The position numbers and the translations under genes are program-made. DNA of 64,000 nucleotides from Hofstenia miamia (lineage: Eukaryota > Xenacoelomorpha > Acoela). Position 1 is the first letter of the stretch; the number at the start of each line of letters is the position of its first letter. The notes under the pieces are model-generated. The model saw nothing but the letters and a program-made list of their open reading frames with translations, did not search any database and was not told where the DNA came from. Location: positions 2,410,189 to 2,474,188 of the forward strand of contig SCFE01000017.1 of assembly GCA_004352715.1 (NCBI GenBank), given 5' to 3'. Below are positions 38,031 through 50,084 of the stretch, one piece after another.

Positions 38031-39623
38031 ATGATGCGGTTGTCACATCTTCCATCATTTGAACAACCAGCTACTGATATGTTACTACTCATTACACACT
38101 CAAAAATTTTTCGAACAAATATCATTCCTACAGATTGGCAAATACTTTGGTTTTTCACTAAACTACAAATAATGGGTTTGCATATTGATAATTTTTTAAT
38201 TTTTTTTACTTTTATTGTTAATCACAGGTAACTCGAAAAAGTTTCAAATGACGGGGATTTGACCTGAAAAATTTTAAAACATAAAAACAACGTTAAATGA
38301 ATAACAGCCTTTTCTTGCTAAACTATGAATGCCATTAATCTAGACAAGTGCATTCTAGGGGGACAGACGGTAAAATAACTACTTGAGTGTCCTACTCATG
38401 GAATTAGCTTTGAACTAACACATGCTACCTACATTAATTGTAATCAGCATCTATAAAAACAACATAAAACTTCTGGGCAAATATAAAAATATTGGCATAC
38501 CTCATTCTCTGAAAAATTTAATTCTTTCTTTCGTTATGATTCAGACTTATAATTATTACGCCCATTAGACAGGAAAAATACGTGGAACGTTAAGTTGTCT
38601 CATAAGATGAGATTTCGTGTCTATTACGATGGACCTTTCAAGCACTTGATCGTCAACACATCAGGATTTGCAATAATTTGTAAATTAATAATTATGCTCA
38701 ATAAAAAAACCGGTTTAACCAATTTTAAAAAAACAGTAAATTGAAAGAGATAAATGTCAAACCAATCGTTAAGCCAAACTGTTAAAAACAAGTAATTAAT
38801 GAATTTGACAATTCATTTATAAATTTTATTTTATAAAATTTGGAAAGGCATCATTACTATCGGAAAATTAGAGAAATCAAACGAGTGTTCGTGTTCGTGT
38901 AATGGACCACCAAATGATAGCATGTGCTTACCTCGTGACTAATTTTTTAGTCTTGCTATTTTGTTTGTAACATTCATGTTTAAGTAAAACTTAACTCATA
39001 ACATGATAAAATTTATAAAATACTGTTTCATTAAGTACGCTAAAAATCAATTAAAAACTATGGCTGGCTTTAAAAAGCTTTTTTACGAAAAAGCATTGTT
39101 TTTTTATTAAAAAGTAGTTGAATAATGTACATGTATAACTATGTATCACTGTTTCAAACAAAAGTAAAATATACCATTAAGAAGAGTTCGGTTACAAACA
39201 ATACCAATGTTTAAAAGTATTGTTTGATGCAATAAAAATCTATAAGAACCAAAATAATATTAACGTTGAAAATCAAATATAATTTTCGATTGTACTGCGA
39301 AATAAAAAATTTGCGCATAATTACAAAATTGTTATTGACTCATTCTGCAATATTAATAATATATTTGTGAAGCATTTCGAAATTTTAAGTATATATCATG
39401 ATTAATAACATATTATAGTTGAAAAGACTAGGCATTTAAAACAGCATTTTTAATATAGTGCTGAAACACTACCTGTTCGACCCAAAAAATTAATACCATA
39501 TTTTTAAAAAAATTTTCTTTAAAATTTCTCTTTAAGAGAATGTATCCATGCAAATTAAAAAGACTTAAACTGAAAATTGGTTATATTACTACTGTCATAA
39601 ATAGCTTTTCCATTCATTGAAAA
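38031..39623. other. AT-rich intergenic sequence
   Basis: Nothing recognised apart from ordinary low-complexity sequence. Confidence 0.5.
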
Positions 39624-39855
39624 GAGAGGCGCGATTAGAATTTTAAGACGAGGGGAGGGGGGGGGCTGGCACCCACTTTACAGAAAAAATTGTGATCAAC
39701 AAGTTTTTTGAACAAACGTATTTTTACAGAAAATGCAATCGGCTGTTTTTAGCAGCAAATCGATTGATGACATCTTGCATTAAAGTGAACTTGTTCAATT
39801 TGGAGGAAAAGAAAATATTTAAAATAAGTGCGACCGCCCCCTAAACGCGCCACTG
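39624..39855. mobile_element. hAT-like MITE, 232 bp
   Basis: The left end reads GAGAGGCGCGATTAG. The right end, read inward, reads CAGTGGCGCGTTTAG, 12 of 15 matching. The flanking 8-mers are identical (attgaaaa at 39616-39623 and 39856-39863). Poly-G on the left and CCGCCCCC on the right follow the termini, the same design as the element at 240-1003. It is non-coding. Confidence 0.85.
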
Positions 39856-40318
39856 ATTGAAAAGCAAACATAAATGATAACTAGAGCAAAATCAAATTTT
39901 TTATTCTTAAGTATCTGCTTAAAACATTTTTACTGAAAAAAAAAGTTGTTTTTTTTCTGCCAAAAGATCTCGGTTTAAAGGCTAACTTAAGTTAATTCCA
40001 AAAACAATTGGATGCACCCTTTGTAAATGGTATATAACTGTAAGATGCTTAGTAGTTAGAATAGATTTAGGGACTACTTACATGCAACTTCATTTCCAGA
40101 TTAATTTCGTCTTCACATTTTTTAAGTAAATACTCATTTATTTGACGTATCGTCTTTGGTAATACATATGACTAAGTTTTGCAAAACCAAACCACACTGC
40201 AAAGTGCAACAAAATCCAGGCATAATTTAAAATAAAATACAAGCCATCTGCAAATAATTCAGATAGAAGTATTTACGTTTCATTTACCATCCTCAACTGG
40301 AAACTTAAGCAATGTTTA

Positions 40319-40450
40319 CCCCATTCACCCTCCCCCATATTATCCTAATTTTTTCTTACAAAACTTGACAGTTTCTTTAAAAAATATAAACGCTCATACC
40401 TCACGAACTAAAAACGATATCTAAAGCTGAAAGCACCCCAGAGAATTGTG
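40319..40450. repeat. dispersed repeat, copy 2 (sister at 11147)
   Basis: Homologous to 11147-11270 in the same orientation: CACCCT start, AAAAAATATAAACGCTCATA, then GAACTAAAAACGATATCTAAA. It begins next to a run TTTACCCCATTCACCCTCCCC that may be the element's terminus. Confidence 0.55.
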
Positions 40451-42000
40451 CGGTATATTTACATATAAAACAAAATGGTTGGTGGTAGTTGTTGTGACCG
40501 TCTAATTACCTGAACATTTGATATGAGAAGTATTTGAATGTTTGACAAAAAAACCAATTTGTCATTGAAAAATAGCTAGGATTTTCACCTACTTCAGGCA
40601 CGCCAAGAATCTTTAGCACAAATTCTCACCATAAAAGTGTAGCACATTTACTCATAAATTGTTCATATCCAAGGAATTTCAAAATCATTAATAGGCTTGG
40701 AGAAACATGCTTCACAATGTAATCAAATCCGAGTATTGTAATATGGTTACGCCAGTATAAAAAGGGTTAAAGAAAGCATATTTGAAAATAAATCAATCAT
40801 GTCCTACTACTAACTAGGGAAATGCACAACAAAGAACAGCAGGATCTGTTCGACATCATCTAATTTATAAGTCGGCTCTACTATAATCTCAAAGGAAATT
40901 ACAGTGTAGCTGTCAATCTTTATACTGAATTCAGAAACTGATAATAGAAAATAAATTTCGGGAGTGAATATATAAAAGCACGTGGCAATATAGTAAAAAT
41001 ACAATTGCAAATTAATAAATTAAATTAAATTTTCCAAACTAAACATAGAAGCAATTTAATATTTATATTTAACCAGCATTTATTGAATCTACTTTATCTT
41101 TGTAATATCAATTGTCAAAAGAAAAGATGATCCACTCAGTAATTAAAAATTAACTATCAATCAAATCTGACTTTTTAGTAACCAGTAGCCTGATTCGGTT
41201 TAATAACAACAAAATTATTCAAATAACAGATTTACCTCGACAAAATTAAGCATAATATGGGCATTCATTTTGATAACGGAAGTTTAACAAATTTAACCAT
41301 TAAAACATAACTGAATGTTCATTCAATAAAGATATTTTTATTATCAATGCACTTGATTTATACAATGGTCGATTCTTCCGACTTAGATAAAGTAATGAAT
41401 TATTCGCAAAATGGTGTAATCATCTCCATACCACTGTATTTATTCCGACTTTTTAGAAAAGTGTAATCTAATATTACTAAAAGACTCCCTACTGCAACCA
41501 CCAATTGACTAATTTTCTTCGTTATTTCATTATTATTCAAAATTCTTTTTGCATAAGAAGTGAATACTTGCATACACCAAGTGGAATTTAGATATTTTCT
41601 TCAAAACATGATTTTCCCCATTTTGATATAGTGACTTAGAAGAAATCATTGCAAATGCAACTACCCAATCAAAATTAATTAATGATAGAAACTACATTAA
41701 ACTAAGACGCAGTAAAATTGGAATCATTCAGTCGTATTCTATTTTCATTGCAAATGGCCTCGCCATGTTTTACATTACGGCATGCATAAATCTAGGCCTT
41801 TGAATTAAAATATCAATTGTTGAAAATGTAGACAAAAATATACAGACAACTCAATTGCAAAGACTGGGTGTACATGTATTAGCACTCTTAGATTTTTCTC
41901 TGTTCAGATATTTTTTGTTTATAAACACGATGCCATCGGAATAATGGAACTCGGAATACCTAAAAATGTATTAGTAAGGTATGGCCAAGATGTACACCTC
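40451..42000. other. AT-rich intergenic sequence
   Basis: No gene recognised. A short open run before 42000 (HDAIGIMELGIPKN) has no recognised match. Confidence 0.5.
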
Positions 42001-42122
42001 TTCAAGTTCAAGTTGAGCCAATGAAAAAACAAAATCAATCAATGAAAATTCAAATTGAGTCTATCAAAATACTAATTGAGATTATGGAAATGCAAATTGA
42101 GCCTATAAATGTTTCGATTAAG
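42001..42122 (+). repeat. 21-bp tandem repeat encoding heptads
   Basis: Units of 21 bp start at 42018, 42039, 42060, 42081 and 42102, with a partial unit before. In one frame they give the heptads SMKIQIE, SIKILIE, IMEMQIE and PINVSIK, a pattern with alternating hydrophobics. They join in frame to the first readable block of the P-like transposase. They may be a coding minisatellite from that gene or a chance neighbour. Confidence 0.7.
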
Positions 42123-42149
42123 GCTGAACATTTTTCATCATTTAATGAT

Positions 42150-44156
42150 ACAAAAAAGAGCAAAAGTACATATTTTTCCAATACTATTCCCGATGAATTG
42201 GGACAATTCTTGCTTCAATTAAAGAACGTTATTTACATCTATGTGATAATTCATATACCTTCTGCGATAAGCAACTGGGAAAAATTTTCTTTTCTCGAAA
42301 CTGCGATGGGCCAATGCAAGACTGAATTTTGACATTTTCTTCTCAGATACAGGGATTGTGACTTATCGTCCCTTCAAAGGAATGAACTCAGTAAAGATCA
42401 ATTCTGTTCCATCCGTATTAATATTTTGGAGTCAGAAAGATGAAGTAATCAGAACTGTATTTGATAAGTGATCTTTAACATTTGATGATTCTAGATCAAA
42501 ATTTATTCTGCGCCAAATTCAATTACATTGTACTTCTTATCGCAAGGTTGTAGGAGAAAGATTTTATTCAAAGAATGATTTCATACTGTCTTTTACAATA
42601 TATTCAAAGTCAAGATCAGTTTATTCCTCTCTCCATGAATTTTTGTTTCTACCAAGTATTAGAATTCTTCAAAAGCTCTTTGCGACACTAGTTCATAAAA
42701 CGGATGGTATTTACATATCAACGTTTTTTTCAACTTTATCGGAGAGACCAAAAGCTTGCGTTTTGCTTGTGAACGAAATTCATATTTCAGGTGGTCTTCA
42801 CTATCATGGCGGAAAGCTTTATGGCTAAGCCAGTAATGTCGACGGCATTGCCACTTCATTACTGTGTGTAATGATTAAAACATGTTCTTCTAGTCATCGT
42901 TTTATAGCTCGCATGATTCCAGTCGTTAATCTTGATGCGGCTTTCCAATATTTTATTGTAAAAGACCTCATATCAACAATTCATCAGGCTTCAGGTGTTG
43001 TCATTGTATCACTGATAACTATCACGTAAATCAACTCTTTTTTAAGCTATTCAATCCTTCATCTGAAATGCCATGGAAAGCTAGATCATCAGTCGACGAC
43101 ACTTTGCCTTTATATCTGTTTGTAGATACTTCACATTTGACGAAAATTGTTTGGGCAAACTGGACAACCGAAGTTACACAACAAATAGATTTCTTTATTC
43201 CTAATGACAACAAGGGACTGTTGCTCAAGGCTGAATTTGCACATGTTAAGGCACTTTATCATTCATATTCAGATGAACTCATCAGATTATCTAACTTAAC
43301 TTTTTCATGCATTTCAATGACAAGTTTGCAGTTGTCTTGCTCTAAAGGTTTTTTCTGAAAAGACAGCAACAGAGTTGGCCATTTGTCAGAAAACAAAGAA
43401 TATTTTCAGTTACACAATTTCCTTCATTGATGCATTCTCAAAATGGTGGAAAATTGTAAGTCTCCAGGGAATTGGCACTGATAAAAGATTTAGGGATGAA
43501 GATCGCCGGTTTATATCATCAACCTCTGATAACAAATTGGATTTTTTGAGGCAAATTGCAAAATTAGCTCTATATATGTCACCTACCAATTCTCAGAAAA
43601 TAATTCGATCTCCTTCCAAAGATACAGCTACAGCCTTGTCACATACTTGTAGGGCTCTTTGCGATCTCGCCGATTACTTGCTAACAACATCAGCTGCATA
43701 CAAGCATGAATTTATAAGAATGGGTTTTTTCTTAAGCGATGATATTGAATCGGAGTTTGCCCATTATCGTCATAGTGCTGGATGTAATTTTTATAATTCC
43801 GCAGTTCATGCTATTGAAACTCGGAGAATTGATCTGACTAGAATTGCTCTTCAAAAGGATTTTTTTCTATAGATCAATCTGATTTTATTATTAATGAAAA
43901 GTCGATTGCTATTGTTGAGGAATTGCCAGAATTAGTTCAGAAACTTTCGGAAGATTTTCTACGATCCTCGTTTTACGTTGCCGGATATATTTCCGCAAAG
44001 GATCCTCAATTTTCCGTACAATCTTGTTCTTCGGAAATGGCAAAATACACGAAAATTCTTTCACGTGAAGGACTGGCCTTCCTAACAGAGGCCCTTTTTC
44101 ATTTTTTGTTAATGTGCATAACATATAAAGTTCACGAAAATATTTCTTCTAGGTAG
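42150..44156 (+). pseudogene. THAP9/P-like DDE transposase, most complete copy
   Basis: Successive blocks in shifting frames form one long protein. YRPFKGMNSVKI and FWSQKDEVIRTVFDK (42360-42470) are followed by the helix-rich LPSIRILQKLFATLV. The RNase H-like core begins with KACVLLVNEIHISGGLHYHG (42750-42810), where the expected first catalytic aspartate is asparagine (codon 42772). HRFIARMIPVVNLDAAF and DLISTIHQASGV lead to ITDNYHVNQLFFKLF (about 43005-43050), the second catalytic block. LLLKAEFAHVKALYHSY, SYTISFIDAFSKWW and FLSDDIESEFAHYRHSAG follow, then FYVAGYISAKDP near 43980. Frameshifts lie near 42340, 43005, 43340 and 43870, with stops near 42470 and at 42826-42828. No THAP domain was found upstream. 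It is inactive, though its downstream half is well preserved. Confidence 0.83.
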
Positions 44157-44898
44157 GATTTGATGGATATTTTTTTGGTCATCAATGAAAGATTTTTCGA
44201 TAAGTCATTCACTGTCAATGTTTTAAGAAGTGCAAACATTACAGGTATTTTGAATAATGTTTGTAGACGAAAAAATGATTTATTGCTGAATTTGTCAAAA
44301 ACCATCAAAGTTAAGAAAATTTTTTAAATAGTGTTGTTCAAAATTTACTCTGAATAAGTAAGATTATGCTTATGTAAATAGGCTTATAATACCAGTGTAC
44401 TTTCAATCTTTAAGAATTTTTATTTTTAGTAGAAAATGTAATAGAAAATTCATGCTGTAAGAAAAATATAATACGATCAACGATCATATAGAAAGGAGCC
44501 AGCCTCTAATAAATTTTTCAGTCACACGTTGTCGGGGCCAGGTGTAGAGGTCGTCTTGTTAACAACAAATAAATCTCTTTGGATTATTTGTAAAATTCAA
44601 AAAAATTAGCTCTTGTCTTCACAAAATATATGGCTCGTTTGGACAAGCTGTTGTAATGACTTGGGAAATGATAGTCAATCAAATTCATTGAAATATTTCA
44701 ATCTTACGTATCCGGAAGTTGGGAATTGATAGATGACAGACATATTAGAAAACGTCATCAAATTACAAAGTATTGCTAAGCAGGGTATGAACATTGAGAT
44801 GTCCCAATCATTTGGAAACATCGTCATAGGCTAAAAAACAATATAAAACTAAAAGTATTATTTTATAGTTTCATATTGAAAGTCTGAGGTCTCTAAAA

Positions 44899-44959
44899 AG
44901 TTTGGAACATTGGCGCATTCAGAATTTTTTGTTAGTAGGGAATTGCAATGTTCCAAACT
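44899..44959. repeat. 14-bp perfect stem-loop
   Basis: AGTTTGGAACATTG at 44899-44912 pairs exactly with CAATGTTCCAAACT at 44946-44959 across a 33-base loop. It may be a remnant of a palindromic MITE. No terminator role is implied. Confidence 0.75.
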
Positions 44960-45391
44960 ATCGTTAAAATTATGGCTCATACTTCTATCTTTGGAGTAAA
45001 CTTTACACGACATGTGCTAAAAAACATCAAACATTTGCTTACTACAATAGTAAAATTTTTCATTACGTAAAGTATTGAGAGTAGCATTGAATAGAATAGT
45101 CGAAATAGAAGGATTTTTGTGTTTCGATGTTATTTTTCTTACGTTTAATGACAGGTTCTATTTAATAGATCAACATTAACTGCTATTAAAATTAAGGACA
45201 CAACATTTTTGTAAATTTGTTACCAAAACAAGCTGGAAAAACAATAAACGGATATCACAACAGTGAACGAATAATCTACCATTTAAACAAAAATGAACAT
45301 ATGTTTTAACAGATAAAACACTTTCTTTATAGCAACAAAGAGGAGCTAAACACATGGAATTTTGTACACGCGGTTTACATCAAATTTGCTA

Positions 45392-45729
45392 TGGGACAAA
45401 TATGTGCCCTATATCGTCCCATCCCACCCAATTCTATGGGAATCTTCAGTTTAAAATTCTTTCAGTATCGCATACTTTGTTCCTAATAAGAAAAGTTGGA
45501 AATGAGCAATCGTTGGCACATCATAGTCCAAACCCAAAAATAAGAAAATTCGTAACCGATTTTTTCTTAAACTTCTATTCAAAACTTAATGTAACTAAAT
45601 GAACCAAATTTTCCGTTTAAAAAACTACAAAATCAAATATTTAGTTTTCATCTATTAGCATATTAGTGAGATTGATCTTGTATAATTTTCCATGGAATCC
45701 CATAGAAACTCCTTTCAATGTTTGTCCCA
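45392..45729. mobile_element. small inverted-repeat element (candidate)
   Basis: Two pairs are properly nested: TGGGACAAA (45392) with TTTGTCCCA (45721), and TTCTATGGGA (45432) with TCCCATAGAA (45698). That order is expected for the two ends of one fold-back or MITE of about 340 bp. I could not see a target duplication, so the outer limits are approximate. Confidence 0.4.
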
Positions 45730-46125
45730 TTCATTCCATTATATTATAGTCAACCTCATTTAAAAACGTAGTGTTGACATGTCGTTATTTTTGTTCATCC
45801 GCTTAAAACGCATTAAACACTGTCATTTTCTTCTCCACATTGCAAAAACAATTTTATCCAAATATCCATTGGGAGGATGTCGACTGCTGATCTGATTTAT
45901 GATAAAGCCTACATAGTACTGTAGCTACAAGAAGGCATAGCGCTGTAAGGCAAACTGAAATGAGAATACACTGCTAAATTTAAACTGTAGATAATAATAG
46001 CACACCAATAACTACAACATCATTTCGTTTTTAGCAAATGAAAAACACGAAATGGAAAGGTTTTGCAAACCTGACTACTTGTCCACAATAACACTGCTAT
46101 ACAAACTATGAATTATTATTCATAA

Positions 46126-46157
46126 ATAATAATAAAAATAATAATAATAATAATAAA
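46126..46157. repeat. (AAT)n microsatellite
   Basis: About ten AAT units with one interruption, immediately before the LINE remnant. Confidence 0.9.
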
Positions 46158-46183
46158 TAGACTTTACTAAATTTACTCAACCG

Positions 46184-48123
46184 ATGCCCAGTATTGGTAA
46201 ATGTAAGCATTTATCTGTGTACATAAAATCCAAATATGTATGTGGAAATCCGACGATGACATCTTATAGAGTGAAAAAGAAATGTAACCTACAATTGTTT
46301 GGGAACATAGTATTCCACTGTGACTGGAATTTTTTCACTAATGTTAAAGTTTCCTTTCCTCCGAATCGGGAAAATTTTTCAAAGTTTTTGTTCAATGCAT
46401 ATGAATACTCATTTCCAGTTAAAATGCGAAAAATATATCCACGACACAAGCCTTGGGTAACTGTAGAAATAGTCCGATTGACAAGCAAGAGGCAATACGC
46501 ACTACGAAAAAAGAAATTTTCTTTATATCGTAGGCTCAGAAATGCTATAAACCGCAAATTAGAAATTGCTCGCAAAGGATATTACAACCGTGTTGTTGCT
46601 GATCTAAAATCATCTAAACCAAAAGATTGGTGGACTCAAATAAAGAAAGTTGGTGGCATATCCGTTGAGTCTGCTAAAAAAGAGCTTTCACTTGGCGATA
46701 ATTTTTTATCTATGGATAAGATTACACTTGCAAATTACATTAATAACGAGTTTACTACAATTACTAATGAGTATGAACCTATAACTGCATCAGATATGGT
46801 GATTCGATCTTTAAACGAAAACCCTATATTTATCAGTGAATATCAGACTTTTCTGAAATTGAAAGCATTAAACATTCATAAGTCAACAGGTCCTGATATT
46901 CATGGCATTACCATTCCCACCTGGGTTCTCAAAGAATAATGTTAGGAACTGGCATTTCCCATATCTGCCTTATTAAATCATTCATTTTCAACATATGATG
47001 CTTCCCCCTTTACATGCGCTAATGTGACCTGTATAGAGAAAAATAAGCCGGTTAAAAGCGCAGGAAAAGATCTTCGACCAATTTCAATAACACACCCTGT
47101 TGCGAAAATAGCAGAAAAGGTTTTATTGAAAAAAGAACTTAGTGAAAAAATCTGTAGCAGTCTAGATCCCAAACAATATGGAGTTATCTCGGGTCGTTCC
47201 ACCCTATACGCACTCCTTGATATGACAAAAAATTGGATAAATTATTTGGAAAGTGCTGGGCAATACATACGAGTATTTTTAATTGACTTCAGAAAGGCTT
47301 TTGATTTAGTTAGTCATCCAATATTAATTAACAGACTGAGAGAAATTAACGTTAGCAACTATACATGCAAATGGATCATAAGCTTTTTATCTGGTCATCA
47401 GCAAAGAGTTCGTTTACCTTGAGGAACACTTTCATTGTGGAATACGTTGTATGCAGGAGTACCTCAAGGAACCAAACTTGGACCTTGACTTTTTATACTT
47501 TTTGTTAACTCTTTAATGAGTTTTTGGCCCAACAGAGTCCAATTTGTGGACGATTTGACAGTCTGGGAAGTTTGCTCACGTGATACTCCTTCAGAATCTG
47601 AAAATTTAGTTCCCAGAGTGGAAAACTGGGCCAGCAAATCGCTTATGCAACTTAATCTAATAAAATCAAAAGAAATTACTATTTGCCCTTGCATAACTTT
47701 AACTTGACATCTGAAGTTCAATTAACAGATGATAGTATTCAGCGAGTTCAATTAGCTAAACTTCTTGGATTAGTAGTTCAATACAATCTCACATGGAAAG
47801 AAAATATTATACACATGGTTAAAAAAGCTGCCAAAAGATTGAATTTCCTCCGAATTCTTAAAAGATTTGGTATTCCATCATCACATCTAATCCAAATCTA
47901 CACATCATTAATACGCTCTATTCATGCTGTACTTAAACTTTGGCAAAAAATCCAAAACAAAGAAAATCACCCACTGAGTCATTTTGTGTCAAACATACGG
48001 TATTTAGATTATAATTTACGTAACATTCGTGATTACTCCTTCCCTCATCGAACTTCCAGAATGGAGAAAAGTTTTGTCTACAATCAAATAGCAGCAATGA
48101 ATTTGGTTACATATTGGAAATGA
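46184..48123 (+). pseudogene. LINE reverse transcriptase, 5'-truncated and broken
   Basis: The first 251 codons hold the linker after the endonuclease (HKPWVTVEIVRLTSKRQYA, YYNRVVADLKSSKPKDWW), then LNIHKSTGPDIHG, the start of the polymerase. The same frame continues past stops at 46937 and 46943 with DLRPISITHPVAKIAEKVL (fingers), DFRKAFDLVSHPILINRL (the first catalytic aspartate), FLSGHQQRVRLP, a TGA at 47420, GVPQGTKLGP, a TGA at 47486 and FVDDLTVWEV (catalytic pair, about 47546). A frameshift near 47690 leads into LAKLLGLVVQYNLTWKENI and, near the end, FPHRTSRMEKSFVYNQI. The apurinic-type endonuclease and 5' region are absent. The pattern fits the CR1/Jockey group, but the clade is not settled. 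Four stops and one slip make it non-functional, yet most motifs survive, so it is a fairly young copy. Confidence 0.9.
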
Positions 48124-48235
48124 TAGATATATATATATACACAAATATAGATATATAATATGTTTGTAATTGATAGTTTATATTTATTACCTCATATTTT
48201 TCAACCTTTTGGTTGCAATTAAGGTGAAATAAATA

Positions 48236-49247
<1,012 letters not shown>

Positions 49248-49268
49248 ATGAGATCGAAAAATTCTGCC

Positions 49269-49445
49269 ATGAAGTATGGGAAAATTGCAATAGCTATTCT
49301 TTTTCTGATCCTACTTGCAGAGAAAGGGAAAGCCCGTAATTCTGTTGACCCTCAGGCACGCACACTTGCGAATAAGCTAGGACGCATAGTGAAAGACTTG
49401 AAGAAGCAAGAGAGAAACATGCCGAAACATAGATTACATAAGTAA
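49269..49445 (+). CDS. small basic secreted peptide (hypothetical)
   Basis: The frame opens at 49248, but I prefer the ATG at 49269. It has GCC before it (G at -3) and starts a textbook signal peptide: a basic n-region (MKYGK), a hydrophobic core IAIAILFLILLA, and EKGKA ending in a likely cleavage site. The mature part of about 36 residues begins RNSVDPQART and contains LANKLGRIVKDLKKQERN. It is rich in K and R and has no cysteine. The i/i+3/i+4 hydrophobic spacing in LANKLGRIVKDL could form an amphipathic helix. An AATAAA follows 25 nt after the stop, with a T/GT-rich stretch beyond. I recognise no family. It could be a single-exon gene, a last exon, or a chance frame. If real, a secreted peptide hormone or a host-defence peptide would both fit, without evidence for either. 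Confidence 0.45.
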   Translation: MKYGKIAIAILFLILLAEKGKARNSVDPQARTLANKLGRIVKDLKKQERNMPKHRLHK

Positions 49446-49469
49446 ATTTTAAATTCCAACTATTCATTA

Positions 49470-49475
49470 AATAAA
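49470..49475 (+). terminator. poly(A) signal AATAAA
   Basis: A canonical hexamer 25 nt after the stop of the small secreted-peptide frame. TTTTTGTTGGATTT lies 20-30 nt downstream, where a GT/T-rich cleavage element is expected. AATAAA is common by chance in AT-rich DNA, so its value lies in the spacing. Confidence 0.5.
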
Positions 49476-49760
49476 TTTCAATTTCAAAAACAACGTTTTT
49501 GTTGGATTTAAGAAAATTAATTATTAGGATGGCCTTCGTTAGATTTAAGGTTCAGATAAATGCTCTGGGATAAGTTACAATATTAACATTAGATGTTGGA
49601 AAAAATTCATTACTTAATAATTATTTTGAAAATGAATTGCATATTTACATATTTGCTTCTCAAATCTCTTCTGTAAAACCATTTCAAAATTTAAGAAATT
49701 TCTTGCATTATCTATATATTACTTTATGTGGTTCAGGTATCAAAAATAGATATACTTATA

Positions 49761-49763
<3 letters not shown>

Positions 49764-49795
<32 letters not shown>
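49764..49795. repeat. (TA)n microsatellite
   Basis: About 32 bp of alternating TA downstream of the small gene. Confidence 0.95.
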
Positions 49796-49796
<1 letters not shown>

Positions 49797-50084
49797 ACTT
49801 TCACGATTTTTCATTATGGATAATTGAGTTTTAAAAGATACTGATTTTTCTGGTTTCTAACATTATGATAAACGTGCTGAGGTATCTAAAAATGTGGTCT
49901 TTACAAGCGAATGAAAGATGTCTTGGATGATTTGTATCGTTGAATCATAGCATTTAAATTCATATAAAACATAAAGTAGTTAGTAACAAAAGAAAAGGAC
50001 TTTAACAAATAACATTTGTTGAAAACTAAAAAAATATCAGCTTTGAAATTTGATTTCGTTGAATGGCATGACTTAGGGGAAGAC

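Larger units (their letters stand above)
44157..46183. other. intergenic sequence with hairpins
   Basis: No gene. It holds a 14-bp hairpin at 44899-44959, a nested inverted-repeat element at 45392-45729, and an AAT tract at 46126-46157. Confidence 0.5.
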
